Notes under the pieces: generated by a model | What the model was told of the DNA's origin: nothing | The model's database searches: none | Seen by the model: the letters and a program-made list of their open reading frames with translations, nothing else | Assembly: GCA_034437215.1 (NCBI GenBank) | Contig: DAOTVC010000003.1 | Coordinates: 1 to 64,000, forward strand | Origin: DAOTVC01 sp034437215 | Lineage (GTDB): Bacteria; Chloroflexota; Anaerolineae; B4-G1; SLSP01 | Reading direction: 5' to 3' | Length of the DNA stretch: 64,000 nucleotides | Translations under genes and position numbers: made by a program | In this document: positions 34,210 to 42,802 of the stretch, piece by piece | How the letters are laid out: the number at the start of each line of letters is the position of its first letter | Position numbering within the stretch: position 1 is the first letter of the stretch

Positions 34210-35421
34210 CTACAGCAGCTCCTTGCGCCGCTCCTCGGCGAAGCGCCGCAGCTCCTTCATGTGCTCCGTGGGGCGCAGCTGGTTCTCGGTGATGAGATCT
34301 TGGATAGATTTGCGCTGCCGTTCGTGGACGGTGCGCAGCTCCTCCCAGAGCGCGACGATCTCCTGATAGTAGAGCTTCGTCTGCTCGTCGATCTCCGCCA
34401 GATGCTCCACCACCTTCTGATTGTTGAGGTCCTCACGTCGCCAGCGATCCTCCTCGGTGACCAGCCGCTTCTGCCAGTCGCGGGCAAAGGTGGCCTGCCA
34501 CTCCTCCCACTGACGGCGGAGCCGCTCCTCGTTGAGCCGCTGCATCTCCGAGATCTCGTTCTGGCGCTTCTCCAGCCGGGTACGGAAGTCGGCCAGCGAG
34601 TCGAGGGCCTGCTTGTTCTGGTTGTAGAGCAGGGTGTACTTCTGGGTCTCCTCGACGAGCCGCAGCACCTCCTCTTCGACCTTCTCCGCTTGGTCGGCGT
34701 ACTGCTTCATCCGCTGCTCCCGCTGGAAGTCGGCCACGCGCAGCTCCTCGATCTTGGGATCGTAGGACTTGGCGATCTGGATGGCCTCCTCGACCCGCCC
34801 CGGCAGCTTGCGCACGCCGTCCTCCAGGCGCACCAGCTTGACGTTGAACTCCTCGATCTTATTGCGGAGGGGCGGGATATCGCCCTCGAGGGCCGCGATG
34901 CGGCGGGCGTCGGCCCGGCGCTGCTCCTCCAGATAGACGACGGATTGGAAGCGGTCCTCGGTGCGTTTGGAGAGATCGGACACGGTGCTGCTGATCTGTT
35001 GCACCTGCTCCTGGAGGCGCTGTTCACCGGCTGCCCGGGCCTCCAACTGCTCCTCGTAGCGGAAGAGCGGGCGGATTTTTTTATCAATGAGGTTGAGATC
35101 CTGGGTCAGGGCCTCGATCTCGGCCCGCCGCAGCTTGTTCTGCTCGATCTTCTCCCGGCGCAGCTGCTCTTTCAGACTCTCTATCTCAGAGGTCAGGTCG
35201 CGATGGGTCTTCTCCACCATTCCGGGATACTCATCCGTCCGTCGAATGTCGGTCTGCAGCATGGCGAGCTGGTGGCGCAGGTCGTTCAGCTCCTTGGCCT
35301 GGGCGTCGATGAGCAGGCGCTGCTGTTCGGCCCGCTCCTGCAAGGTCGCAATAGTGGCCTTGTCCTTCTTGCGCTCCTCGTCTAGAAAGCGCACCATCTG
35401 TTCGAGTTGCGAGAGTTCCAT
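34210..35421 (-). CDS. Long coiled-coil protein of unknown function
   Basis: A 403-residue cytoplasmic protein, almost entirely heptad-repeat coiled coil rich in Glu, Gln, Arg and Leu, with no globular domain, signal peptide or membrane segment. Short breaks (RRTDEYPGMVEKTH near 60, AKSYDPKIEELR near 220) divide it into three rods, and the end is Trp-rich (RRQWEEWQATFARDWQKR). A structural or scaffolding role is likely but not shown. AAGGAG precedes ATG 35421, and a promoter with a consensus -10 lies just upstream, so it is transcribed independently of the polysaccharide genes behind it. Confidence 0.8.
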   Translation of the reverse strand: MELSQLEQMVRFLDEERKKDKATIATLQERAEQQRLLIDAQAKELNDLRHQLAMLQTDIRRTDEYPGMVEKTHRDLTSEIESLKEQLRREKIEQNKLRRAEIEALTQDLNLIDKKIRPLFRYEEQLEARAAGEQRLQEQVQQISSTVSDLSKRTEDRFQSVVYLEEQRRADARRIAALEGDIPPLRNKIEEFNVKLVRLEDGVRKLPGRVEEAIQIAKSYDPKIEELRVADFQREQRMKQYADQAEKVEEEVLRLVEETQKYTLLYNQNKQALDSLADFRTRLEKRQNEISEMQRLNEERLRRQWEEWQATFARDWQKRLVTEEDRWRREDLNNQKVVEHLAEIDEQTKLYYQEIVALWEELRTVHERQRKSIQDLITENQLRPTEHMKELRRFAEERRKELL

Positions 35422-35455
35422 CGTCTGCTACTCCTTCACTTTCATGATCGAGGCT

Positions 35456-35485
35456 ATTATACCATCAGTCGCGCGGGTCGTAAGT
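35456..35485 (-). promoter_or_regulatory. Predicted promoter of the coiled-coil gene
   Basis: Minus strand: TTACGA, 16-bp spacer, TATAAT with TG at the extended -10 position (TGGTATAAT), about 35 bp before the ATG. Confidence 0.55.
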
Positions 35486-35517
35486 CCTGGGGCAGGACCG
35501 GCGCCGTGGGATAGGGC

Positions 35518-38500
35518 TCAGCGGCGACGCAGTAGGGGGGCCAGGAGGGCGCGCTCCTCATCCGAGAGGAGGCCCAGGCGCCAGGCGGCGAGAGGATAGG
35601 CGGCGGCGGCTCCCAGCAGCGCCCACCAGCGTCCCAGCAGCAGGTAGAGGGGCAGGGCGACGAGGGCCATCACCAGCGTGGCGAGCAGCGGTTTGCCCAC
35701 AATACTCCGCCAGCCGACGGACCCTACCTGGCGTCGTACGCCGACGAGGAAGGGCACGCAGAGGGCGAGTTCGGCAAAGATGTGGATGACCGCCGAGGCC
35801 CGGTAACCGAAGATCGGGATGAAGATCAGGTTGGCCAGGAGACTGAAGGCGAAGCCGAAGGTGTAGGCCTTGGTCAGATAGCGCTGCTGGTCGAGGGCGA
35901 TGAGGACGTACTGGGTCAGGCTGTTGATCCAGCCGATGGGCATCGACCAGGCCATCAGCTGGAGGGCGATCATGGCGTCGGGCAGATACTCGGGTCCACC
36001 CAGGACGAGGACCATCTCCCGCGCCGCCAACGTCGAGATCACGGCGATGGGCAGCACGAGCGTGATCAGGATCTTAGCTCCCAGGCGGTAGAAGCGGAGG
36101 AAGCTCTCCCGGTTCTCCTTGGCGTGGCGGGAGATGACGGGGAAGATGGCCAGGGTGAACATGGAGGGGATGACCATCAGCATCTCGAGGAGCTTGTAGC
36201 CGGTGCTGTAGAGCCCGAGGATAAAGTTGCCCAGGAGCGCCTCCACGAGGACGACGTCCACCTTGAAGAAGAGGGTCGCCAGGAGGTGGTTGGCCATCAG
36301 GGGCCAGGACTCCGCGACCATAGCCCGCTGCAGCGGGCGCGAGGGAGCCCAGCGCGGGCGGAAGAAGAGCCGGGTCGCCAGGAAGCCGAGGGTCACCAGC
36401 GTGACCAGATTGACGACGATGGAGACCCCCGCGAGCCCCACGATGCCCCAGCCCGCCAGCAGCACCACGACACCCAGTCCCCGGTTGATGAGGGTCGAGA
36501 CGGTGGTCAGGGCGGCGGGATACTCGGCCTTCTCGTAGGCGTAGAAGAGAGAGGTGAGCCCCTTGGAGAGGGTGCCCGGCAGCAGGCCGACGTAGAGCAC
36601 GGCCAGGGCCGTGAGTGCCTGGGGGGCAGCCGGCTCGGCGAGCCCGGCGACCACCGTCTGGCGGAGGACGACGAAGCCGACCAGCAGCGGCACGCCGACC
36701 AGCACCACGGCCAGTCGAATGAAGGTGGTGTTGAAGAGGTAGCGGTTGGCGCGGTCGGGGTGGCGGGCCACCTCCCGGGTCAGGTAGGCATCGAGGCCGA
36801 AGTTCGCCAGAATGTCGAACCAGAGGAAGACGCTGGTGGCGTAGTAGTAGGCGCCGGCGTCTGCCGGACCGAGGATGCGCAGCATCAGTGCCGCAAAGGC
36901 GAGGTCGATGGCCCGGTTGAAGAGGGTAAGGAGGATGGGAGCGACGCTGTTCTTGGCGATACGCTGTACCGTGTTCTGCTCCCGGTCCTCCCGGTAGAAG
37001 CGCCGCCACGTCCAGACGGCGGCCAGGAAGAGGATGACCATCCCCGCCGCGAAGGAGATGAAGGCCCCGAACTTCACACTGTTGGGGCTGTACTTGAAGC
37101 GGACGGTGCTGCTCTCCTCCAGGGACACGGCACGGAAGTTGCCCGCGAAGCGAGCGATGGGGACCTCCCTCTCCTCGCCCTCGCTCTCACCCAGGGGCCG
37201 TGTGAAGGCCTTCCAGCCGGGGAAGAAGCTGTCCGCCAACACCAGCCAGGAAGGGCCCTCGACCGTCGCCTCCACCGTCACCTCGTTGCTGCCGTAACTG
37301 ACGACGGGCTGGGGGTACGGCGTCGCAGGCTCCGCTTCGCGCGGGGGGCTCAGCTCCCCGGGCGCCGGTCCCGTCCAGGCGGTTGCGTCCTCTTCCAGGA
37401 TGGCGTAGAAGCGGGGATCGTACGTCAGGATGGCCTCTCCCACCGCCTCGGCGTCGGGGACCAGGAGCGTGGCGCTTTGGGGGAGGCTGAAGGCGCGCGG
37501 TGTGACCCCCAGATTCTCGTAGACCCGCAGCACCCCGTCGCTGTAGACCTCCCGGTACTTCGGCAGGGGAATCTCCACGTCGGTCACCACGTACTTCACG
37601 TTGAGGAGGTCGGTCAGGGGGCTGTCGAGGCTGGGGAAGTGGCGGAAGGGGGCGATGCGGTTGTAGAGCAGCTGCCCTTGATCCTCGATCCAGCCCATGT
37701 AGCGCACGTACTGCTGGGTGAAGAGGCTGTCGTAGCCGCGGATGTCCTGGAGATCGTAGTACATGCCCATATTGGGGTTGAGCAGGTTGTGCCCGTGGGG
37801 ATCGAAGGTCGTAAAGCGCCAGAGCTCCGCGTCCCCTTTGAGGAATTCGACGACGGGGGGCGTGTACTCCAGCAGCGCCGGATCGACCTGGGGATTGAAC
37901 CCCGCCCCGAAGGTGACCAGATCCAGGACCAGGACCACGACGGCGAGGAGCTGCCAGACCGGGCGCCGGCGCAGGTAGATGGGACAGCGGGAAACGCGCA
38001 GCACGATCCCCGACAGGATGAGCAGCAGGGCGCTCTGTTGCAGCCAGCGGAACTCGTAGGCGTAGAAGGTCCGGGCATCGGGGAAGACCTCGGCGGCGCG
38101 GGCCAGGGACCGGAAGAGCCGTTCTACCAGGGGTTCCACGCGGCCGAAAGCGAGTCGCGATCCCCAGAGGCCGAGCAGCAGGAGCAGACCGCTCCAGAGG
38201 GCGAGTACGCCCACGACGCTCACGGCGTTGGGGGAGGTGTCGAAGAGGAGGCTGCGCGCGAGGAGCTGCCGCCTTCTGGGCGTCCCCGGCCTTTTGTCCT
38301 CTAAGAACTCCTCGGGGCCGTGGGATCTCCGGTATTGGGTCACCGTCGTCGCTCCCAGGGCCGCCAGCGAGGCCAGAGCCACCGTCAGTGGGAAGACCCA
38401 GCGGAAGGGGGAGTGGGACTGGCTCAGGAAGGGGAGGGCGTAGACGAGGGCGTAGAGGGGGGTGCCGAAGATCGCGGCCAGTGAGAAGAGGACCAGGGCG

Positions 38501-39729
38501 GTGAAGAAGGGGACGTAGGGATGGCGCAGCCAGCCGCGCAGGATAGAGGCCGGAGGGCGGCTGGCTGGGGTGCTCTCCGGCTCCCTCTTGCGCGGCTTGG
38601 GGGGGCGCAGGATGGCGACCAGGGTCAGGAGCAGCGGCAGCACGCCGATGTAGGCGCCGCCTTCGACGTAGTTTTTCATCCCCCAGTCGAAGGTGCTCAC
38701 GGGGTTGCCGTGGGCGTTGACCCCCACCTCGATTATCTCTCCCGTGAAGATATCGCGGAAGGCGCGATGAGTGGGATTGCCGAAGAAGTTCGGGGTGAGG
38801 AAGGTGACGATCCGCCGTTTGGGATAGGCCCAGCCCAGAACCTCGTGCAGCGTAGCCGTATCCTGGCGGAAGCTCTGCTGCACCACCTCGACCATGGGCA
38901 GGAACTGGACGGCCCCCAGACCCAGCCCGAGGGCGACCATGAGCGCCAGGCCCAGGGCCGGGCTCAAGACCTCGGCCCGCCACTCGGCCCGCGGCCTGCT
39001 CAGGGCCGTGTGGAGCAGCCGCCAGGCGGCGAAGGCGCCCGTCACCAGCAGGGAGAAGTAGACGATCTCGGCGTGACCGGCGAGCATCTGCAGCCCCAGG
39101 GCCACTGCACCCAACAGGGCCCAGGGCAGCATCGCCCGCCCCCTGCCCAGGAAGGGGCGCCTGCGTACCGTCAGGTCGACGAGGGCCAGCTCGAGGGGCA
39201 GCCACGAAGCCGCCGCGACGATCATCGGGTGGACGACGGAGACGATCAGAAAGCCGCTCAGCTGGAAGGTGATACCGCCCAGGAGGGCACCCACCCGCGT
39301 GGCACCGAGGGACCGCCCCAGGACGTACATCCAGATCCCTGCCAGGCCCAGTTGCAAGGTGATGAAGAAGCCGTAGGCGCGGGGCAGGGGCAGGACGTGG
39401 AAGAGGAGGCTCAAGGGGTAGAGGGCCGAGTGCTGCCCGTTGGCGAAAAAGGGGTGTCCGGCGAAGAGATAGGGGTTCCACAGCGGGAGCTCCCCGGCTT
39501 CCACGGCCTGCGTGATAAAGCGCTGCCAGACGTAGTTTTGGAGCACCAGATCCGCCAGCAGCCCGTTCTGGACCTCCGCAACGCCTAACTGAGGAGCCGC
39601 TGCTGCCAAGGGCTGGAAGGTGTAGAGGGCGTCGGCCGGGAGGAGGGTCTTCTGTCCCAGCGTCACGGGGGCGAAGAGGAGGAGGGGCAGCAGAAGCAGT
39701 AGAATCAGATAGGGAAGGTCGCGCTTCAC
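35518..39729 (-). CDS. YfhO-like membrane protein fused to a Wzx-type polysaccharide flippase
   Basis: A single 1403-residue frame. Residues 1 to about 905 match the YfhO family: many membrane helices, the WNPYLFAGHPFFANGQ and YPLSLL segments near the start, and a long extracytoplasmic beta region (IRGYDSLFTQQYVRYM, RAFSLPQSATLL, VLADSFFPGWKAF) before a final helix. From about 915 a second module starts, VQRIAKNSVAPILLTLFNRA, matching oligosaccharide flippases of the Wzx/RfbX type with some 12-14 helices. YfhO proteins are thought to add sugars from lipid carriers on the outer face, and flippases deliver such carriers, so the fusion joins two consecutive steps. GTG 39729 overlaps the stop of the GT2 gene (GTGA). 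Confidence 0.85.
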   Translation of the reverse strand: MKRDLPYLILLLLLPLLLFAPVTLGQKTLLPADALYTFQPLAAAAPQLGVAEVQNGLLADLVLQNYVWQRFITQAVEAGELPLWNPYLFAGHPFFANGQHSALYPLSLLFHVLPLPRAYGFFITLQLGLAGIWMYVLGRSLGATRVGALLGGITFQLSGFLIVSVVHPMIVAAASWLPLELALVDLTVRRRPFLGRGRAMLPWALLGAVALGLQMLAGHAEIVYFSLLVTGAFAAWRLLHTALSRPRAEWRAEVLSPALGLALMVALGLGLGAVQFLPMVEVVQQSFRQDTATLHEVLGWAYPKRRIVTFLTPNFFGNPTHRAFRDIFTGEIIEVGVNAHGNPVSTFDWGMKNYVEGGAYIGVLPLLLTLVAILRPPKPRKREPESTPASRPPASILRGWLRHPYVPFFTALVLFSLAAIFGTPLYALVYALPFLSQSHSPFRWVFPLTVALASLAALGATTVTQYRRSHGPEEFLEDKRPGTPRRRQLLARSLLFDTSPNAVSVVGVLALWSGLLLLLGLWGSRLAFGRVEPLVERLFRSLARAAEVFPDARTFYAYEFRWLQQSALLLILSGIVLRVSRCPIYLRRRPVWQLLAVVVLVLDLVTFGAGFNPQVDPALLEYTPPVVEFLKGDAELWRFTTFDPHGHNLLNPNMGMYYDLQDIRGYDSLFTQQYVRYMGWIEDQGQLLYNRIAPFRHFPSLDSPLTDLLNVKYVVTDVEIPLPKYREVYSDGVLRVYENLGVTPRAFSLPQSATLLVPDAEAVGEAILTYDPRFYAILEEDATAWTGPAPGELSPPREAEPATPYPQPVVSYGSNEVTVEATVEGPSWLVLADSFFPGWKAFTRPLGESEGEEREVPIARFAGNFRAVSLEESSTVRFKYSPNSVKFGAFISFAAGMVILFLAAVWTWRRFYREDREQNTVQRIAKNSVAPILLTLFNRAIDLAFAALMLRILGPADAGAYYYATSVFLWFDILANFGLDAYLTREVARHPDRANRYLFNTTFIRLAVVLVGVPLLVGFVVLRQTVVAGLAEPAAPQALTALAVLYVGLLPGTLSKGLTSLFYAYEKAEYPAALTTVSTLINRGLGVVVLLAGWGIVGLAGVSIVVNLVTLVTLGFLATRLFFRPRWAPSRPLQRAMVAESWPLMANHLLATLFFKVDVVLVEALLGNFILGLYSTGYKLLEMLMVIPSMFTLAIFPVISRHAKENRESFLRFYRLGAKILITLVLPIAVISTLAAREMVLVLGGPEYLPDAMIALQLMAWSMPIGWINSLTQYVLIALDQQRYLTKAYTFGFAFSLLANLIFIPIFGYRASAVIHIFAELALCVPFLVGVRRQVGSVGWRSIVGKPLLATLVMALVALPLYLLLGRWWALLGAAAAYPLAAWRLGLLSDEERALLAPLLRRR

Positions 39730-40502
39730 GGAGTGTCGTTCTCTCCGGCGTCGTGACGATCCTCTGAGGTGAGCCCCCTGTGGCGCCAACGGACCTCCCA
39801 GACCCGCAGTGCCGCCTCCAACTTCACGGGGATGGTCATCTTGGATTCGCCCACCTGCCGGTCGGGGAAGAAGATGGGGATCTCCTTGATCCGATATCCC
39901 AGCCGCGAGGCCACGTAGGTCATCTCGACCTGGAAGACGTATCCCTGGGACTGGATGCGGTCCAGGTCCAGCCCCCCCAGGGTCTGGCGCTTCCACGCTC
40001 GAAAACCTGCGGTGGTGTCCGCCGGCTCACGCAGTCCCAGAATGATCCGGCTGTAGAAGTTGGCCCAAGAGGAGAGGGCCTTGCGATTGAAGCCCCAATT
40101 GGGGTCCACACTCCCGCCTTCGACGTAACGGGAGCCGATGACCAGGTCGACGTCCTGCAGTGACGCCAGCAGACGAGGGACGTCCTGCGGTTGGTGGGAG
40201 AAGTCGCAGTCCATCTGGACGATGGCCGTTGCACCGGCTTCCAGCACGTGCTGGAAGCCGGTGACGTAAGCGCGGCCCAATCCCCTGAGTCCGGTGCGAT
40301 GTATGACGGAGAGGTGCGGTGCGTACTGCTCCGCCAGATCATCCAGGAGCTGCCCCGTACCATCAGGTGAGGCGTCGTCGACAAAGAGCAGGTGTAGATC
40401 CGGTACGTGGAGAGCCATGAGCGCTGCGCTCAGCGGCCTGACATTTCCCGCCTCATTATAGGTCGGGATGACGACCCAGGGGCTTGCGAGATAGTGATCC
40501 AT
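39726..40502 (-). CDS. GT2 polyprenol-phosphate glycosyltransferase (dolichol-phosphate mannosyltransferase-like)
   Basis: A 258-residue GT-A enzyme that loads a sugar from a nucleotide donor onto polyprenyl phosphate at the inner membrane face. Motifs: VVIPTYNEAGNV, FVDDASPDGT, and the metal-binding MDCDFSHQPQD, then VIGSRYVEGG. The SRYxxGG and FKxEMTYxAxxxGYxIxEIPI-like segment are those of Dpm1-type synthases. No C-terminal membrane helices. AAGGA precedes ATG 40502. Its product is the kind of lipid-linked sugar that the overlapping YfhO-flippase fusion would move and use, so the two form a functional unit. Confidence 0.93.
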   Translation of the reverse strand: MDHYLASPWVVIPTYNEAGNVRPLSAALMALHVPDLHLLFVDDASPDGTGQLLDDLAEQYAPHLSVIHRTGLRGLGRAYVTGFQHVLEAGATAIVQMDCDFSHQPQDVPRLLASLQDVDLVIGSRYVEGGSVDPNWGFNRKALSSWANFYSRIILGLREPADTTAGFRAWKRQTLGGLDLDRIQSQGYVFQVEMTYVASRLGYRIKEIPIFFPDRQVGESKMTIPVKLEAALRVWEVRWRHRGLTSEDRHDAGENDTP

Positions 40503-40590
40503 GGCTTATCCTTAGCTCCTTGATTTGGACGCCTGGGCTCCCCGGAGCGCTGAACCCCAGAAGCCTTTAAGCGTGAGACGCTCTCCTGAG

Positions 40591-40638
40591 ACAAATAAAA
40601 CAGGGCCCAGAGGGTTCGAGATCCTCCCGGCCCTGTGT
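40591..40638 (-). terminator. Terminator of the roadblock-V4R-receiver operon
   Basis: Minus strand: ACAGGGCC...GGCCCTGT stem with an inner GAGGAT/CCCTC stem, followed by TTTTATTTG. It lies 16 bp past the stop at 40654. Confidence 0.8.
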
Positions 40639-40653
40639 TTGATGCCTGTGGCT

Positions 40654-41538
40654 TTAGGATTCCATCTCGGTTGAGGAGAGAAGTTTGCGCAGCTGGACAG
40701 GGTCTCCATCCTCCGGTATCTGCTCGCGGGCTACGTAGGTCAGCTCAAAATCAATCCTGGGGACCGGTTCACCGGTCGAGAGGGTCCCGCTCTCCCAATC
40801 CTGGTGGGGGTAGAAGAAGGAGATGGCCTCGTTGAGCCGCTGGTGCAAACGGCCCATCACCAGATAGCGTTGGGCGTCTGGGACGCAGATGAGGAAGTCG
40901 TAGGCATCCACCTGGCCGACGAAGGGATCCTCCTTGACGAACTCGGAGACGGTGTTCTTGAGGATGAGGACGACGGCGCGTAGGACGTCATCGTGGGTCA
41001 CGAAGCCGTAGGCATCACCGAAGGGTTCCATCCCCTTGATGGTCAACCGGATGATGCCCGTCTCCGCACTGGAGCGCGCCCGTTGGAGCTCCTCCTTGAC
41101 CAGCGAGAGGATCGGGAGGCCGGTGACGGGATGCAGGAAGGTTTCTGTGCTGGAACGGCGCAGGATGTTGCGCACCCGATACCGCATCTCCTGGACGTCG
41201 AAGGGTTTGGTGATGTAGTCGATGGCTCCCAGGTTGAGACCCGTGAGCCGGTCCATGCGGTCGCGCCGCTCCGTCAGAAAGATGATGGGGATGTTCTCGG
41301 TGCGGCGTTGGGAGCGCAGCTGCATACAGACCTGGTAACCGTCGATGTCCGGGAGGTGAATGTCTAGAACTACGAGATCGGGGACGGCGTTGGTTGCCAT
41401 GTCGATAGCATCTTTGCCCCACGCAGCGTGGGAGACTTCGTAACCCAGGGAGCCAAAATATGCGGTGAGCATATCTGCCGTGTTGACATCGTCCTCCACA
41501 ATCAGAATGTGTCGTGGAGTGTTACCGGAGGTCATCAT
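40654..41538 (-). CDS. Response regulator with degenerate GGDEF domain
   Basis: A 294-residue protein. The receiver domain is complete: ILIVEDDVNTADML, phospho-acceptor Asp59 in VVLDIHLPD, Lys111 in YITKPFD. The second domain starts HPVTGLPILSLV (136 on), the normal DxLTGLxN entry of diguanylate cyclases, and keeps the general pattern, but the signature loop reads GQVDAYDF (208-215) where GG(D/E)EF is needed, so it cannot make c-di-GMP; it may bind a nucleotide or a partner. ATG 41538 is preferred over GTG 41544. Last gene of the minus-strand operon with the V4R and roadblock genes, 20 bp after V4R. Confidence 0.88.
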   Translation of the reverse strand: MMTSGNTPRHILIVEDDVNTADMLTAYFGSLGYEVSHAAWGKDAIDMATNAVPDLVVLDIHLPDIDGYQVCMQLRSQRRTENIPIIFLTERRDRMDRLTGLNLGAIDYITKPFDVQEMRYRVRNILRRSSTETFLHPVTGLPILSLVKEELQRARSSAETGIIRLTIKGMEPFGDAYGFVTHDDVLRAVVLILKNTVSEFVKEDPFVGQVDAYDFLICVPDAQRYLVMGRLHQRLNEAISFFYPHQDWESGTLSTGEPVPRIDFELTYVAREQIPEDGDPVQLRKLLSSTEMES

Positions 41539-41558
41539 TGTCACTTCTCTCGAGCCCC

Positions 41559-42200
41559 TTACCCGAGGGGCTCCTTGTAGATGGCGTAGGAGCAGGTCTC
41601 ATCTCCCATTCCGATGCAGCTGATCTCGTCCACGCGGAAGGTGCGTCCACCGCTCACCCAGCGCAGCGCCTCCTCGATGATACCCGAGGCGACGAAGCAG
41701 ACGGGACGGTCCACTTCACGCTCCCAGCACTGCGAACAGCGGGCGATAACGTAGAGGTAGTGATCGCCGCCGGGGTCGGTGACGTAAGAGGTCTGATCGC
41801 TCATGGAGTCGAAGACCTTGGCAATGGCCGGCAGACCGGCTTTCAGTTTGGCCGCCAGGGGGAGGACCTTGAAGGCCAGGTCTCCGGCGCCGACCAGGCC
41901 TCCGAAGTTGGCCAGCCCCTCGGCGAAGAGCACGCGCCCGGAGCGGAGTTGCAATCCCCGTCCGCCACGCGGCCCGTACATCTCTTCCAGAGCCTGGTTG
42001 AGAGCCGACATGTAGGCAAAATCGAACTCGCTCTTTTCCATATTGTCGGGAGGCGGATTCTCGATCCAGTGTGATAGACCTCCCATGTTAAGAACGGCGT
42101 TAAGTCCATTGCGCCCCATGATCTCCTCTAACGCATTCAAGAGGATGAGGGCAAAACGGTTCGGGTAGTAGTATCCACTAGGTTCAGGGGTTTTAACCAC
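41559..42200 (-). CDS. V4R-domain protein
   Basis: A 213-residue soluble protein with a C-terminal V4R (4-vinyl-reductase-like) domain, a fold that binds small hydrophobic molecules and often carries zinc. Five Cys lie in the expected area: Cys155 and Cys158 (RCSQCWE), Cys168 (RPVCF), Cys195 (EISCIG) and Cys203 (ETCSY). The pattern GIIEEALRWVSGG...VDEISCIGMGDETCSYAI is typical of the family. GTG 42200 has AAAGGAGG 6 bp upstream. Between roadblock and receiver genes it probably acts as the ligand sensor of the operon. Confidence 0.88.
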   Translation of the reverse strand: MVKTPEPSGYYYPNRFALILLNALEEIMGRNGLNAVLNMGGLSHWIENPPPDNMEKSEFDFAYMSALNQALEEMYGPRGGRGLQLRSGRVLFAEGLANFGGLVGAGDLAFKVLPLAAKLKAGLPAIAKVFDSMSDQTSYVTDPGGDHYLYVIARCSQCWEREVDRPVCFVASGIIEEALRWVSGGRTFRVDEISCIGMGDETCSYAIYKEPLG

Positions 42201-42217
42201 TGCAAGCCTCCTTTAGG

Positions 42218-42592
42218 CTACAGAATGATTGCCAGCTCTTCGGCAGCCCGTCGCATATCGAGGAAGAGAAGCCCCAACTTGGCTTGCTGCCGCGCCAGGA
42301 CGGTGAGTACAGCCTCTTCACCGACGGCGCGGAGAATGACGTACCCTTTTTCACCTTTCACGTAGACCTCATCCAGCATGCCACGCCCTAACTCACTGGC
42401 AATTCGTTCACCCAGGGAGAGCATGGCAGCGGACATGGCAGAAACACGGTCCTCTTCTACCCCTTGGGGCAGGGAAGAGGCAATGGAAAGACCATCTACG
42501 CTGACGATGGCGGCAGCTTCGATGTCGGGGCTGCTGACCTGCAGGTCGCGCAAGCGCTCAACCATGCGTTCTGTACGAGATCGACTGGCCAT
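42218..42592 (-). CDS. Roadblock/LC7-domain protein
   Basis: A 124-residue protein with the roadblock/LC7 fold, as in MglB-like activators of small GTPases: LRDLQVSSPDIEAAAIVSVDGLSIASSLP, then SAAMLSLGERIASELGRG and DEVYVKGEKGYVILRAVG. It usually acts as a dimer that regulates a Ras-like GTPase (MglA type), but no GTPase gene is in the window. GGAGG lies 9 bp before ATG 42592, and a good promoter is 90-120 bp upstream. First gene of a three-gene operon; the V4R gene starts 17 bp later. Confidence 0.92.
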   Translation of the reverse strand: MASRSRTERMVERLRDLQVSSPDIEAAAIVSVDGLSIASSLPQGVEEDRVSAMSAAMLSLGERIASELGRGMLDEVYVKGEKGYVILRAVGEEAVLTVLARQQAKLGLLFLDMRRAAEELAIIL

Positions 42593-42682
42593 AGTTTATG
42601 TCCTCCAGTTTCGGGGTTACATCTCTCAGCGGTTGAACGCTCTACATCCAACCTCGCTGGAGACTCAGATAAAGTTATAAAA

Positions 42683-42711
42683 AGGTTACCACAGGACCAT
42701 AGCAATGTCAA
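42683..42711 (-). promoter_or_regulatory. Predicted promoter of the roadblock-V4R-receiver operon
   Basis: Minus strand: TTGACA, 17-bp spacer, TAACCT, with TG at the extended -10 position. Confidence 0.55.
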
Positions 42712-42802
42712 GAAAGCTACTTTTCACTCGCCGACGTGTAAAGTTTCCATCAGACCTATTTTATACGAGCTTTGGACAATGGCAACTGCCCGCTGCGCAG
42801 GG

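Noticed and set aside
35782..38304. Open frame of 840 codons on the plus strand, rich in Gly, Asp and Glu
   Set aside because: It is an antisense shadow of the YfhO-flippase gene, has no family motif, and its composition follows from the GC-rich codons of the other strand.
40605..40632. GGGTTCGAGATCCTCCC resembles a tRNA T-arm
   Set aside because: No acceptor, D or anticodon arms fit around it, and it forms the inner part of a terminator hairpin with a T run on the minus strand.
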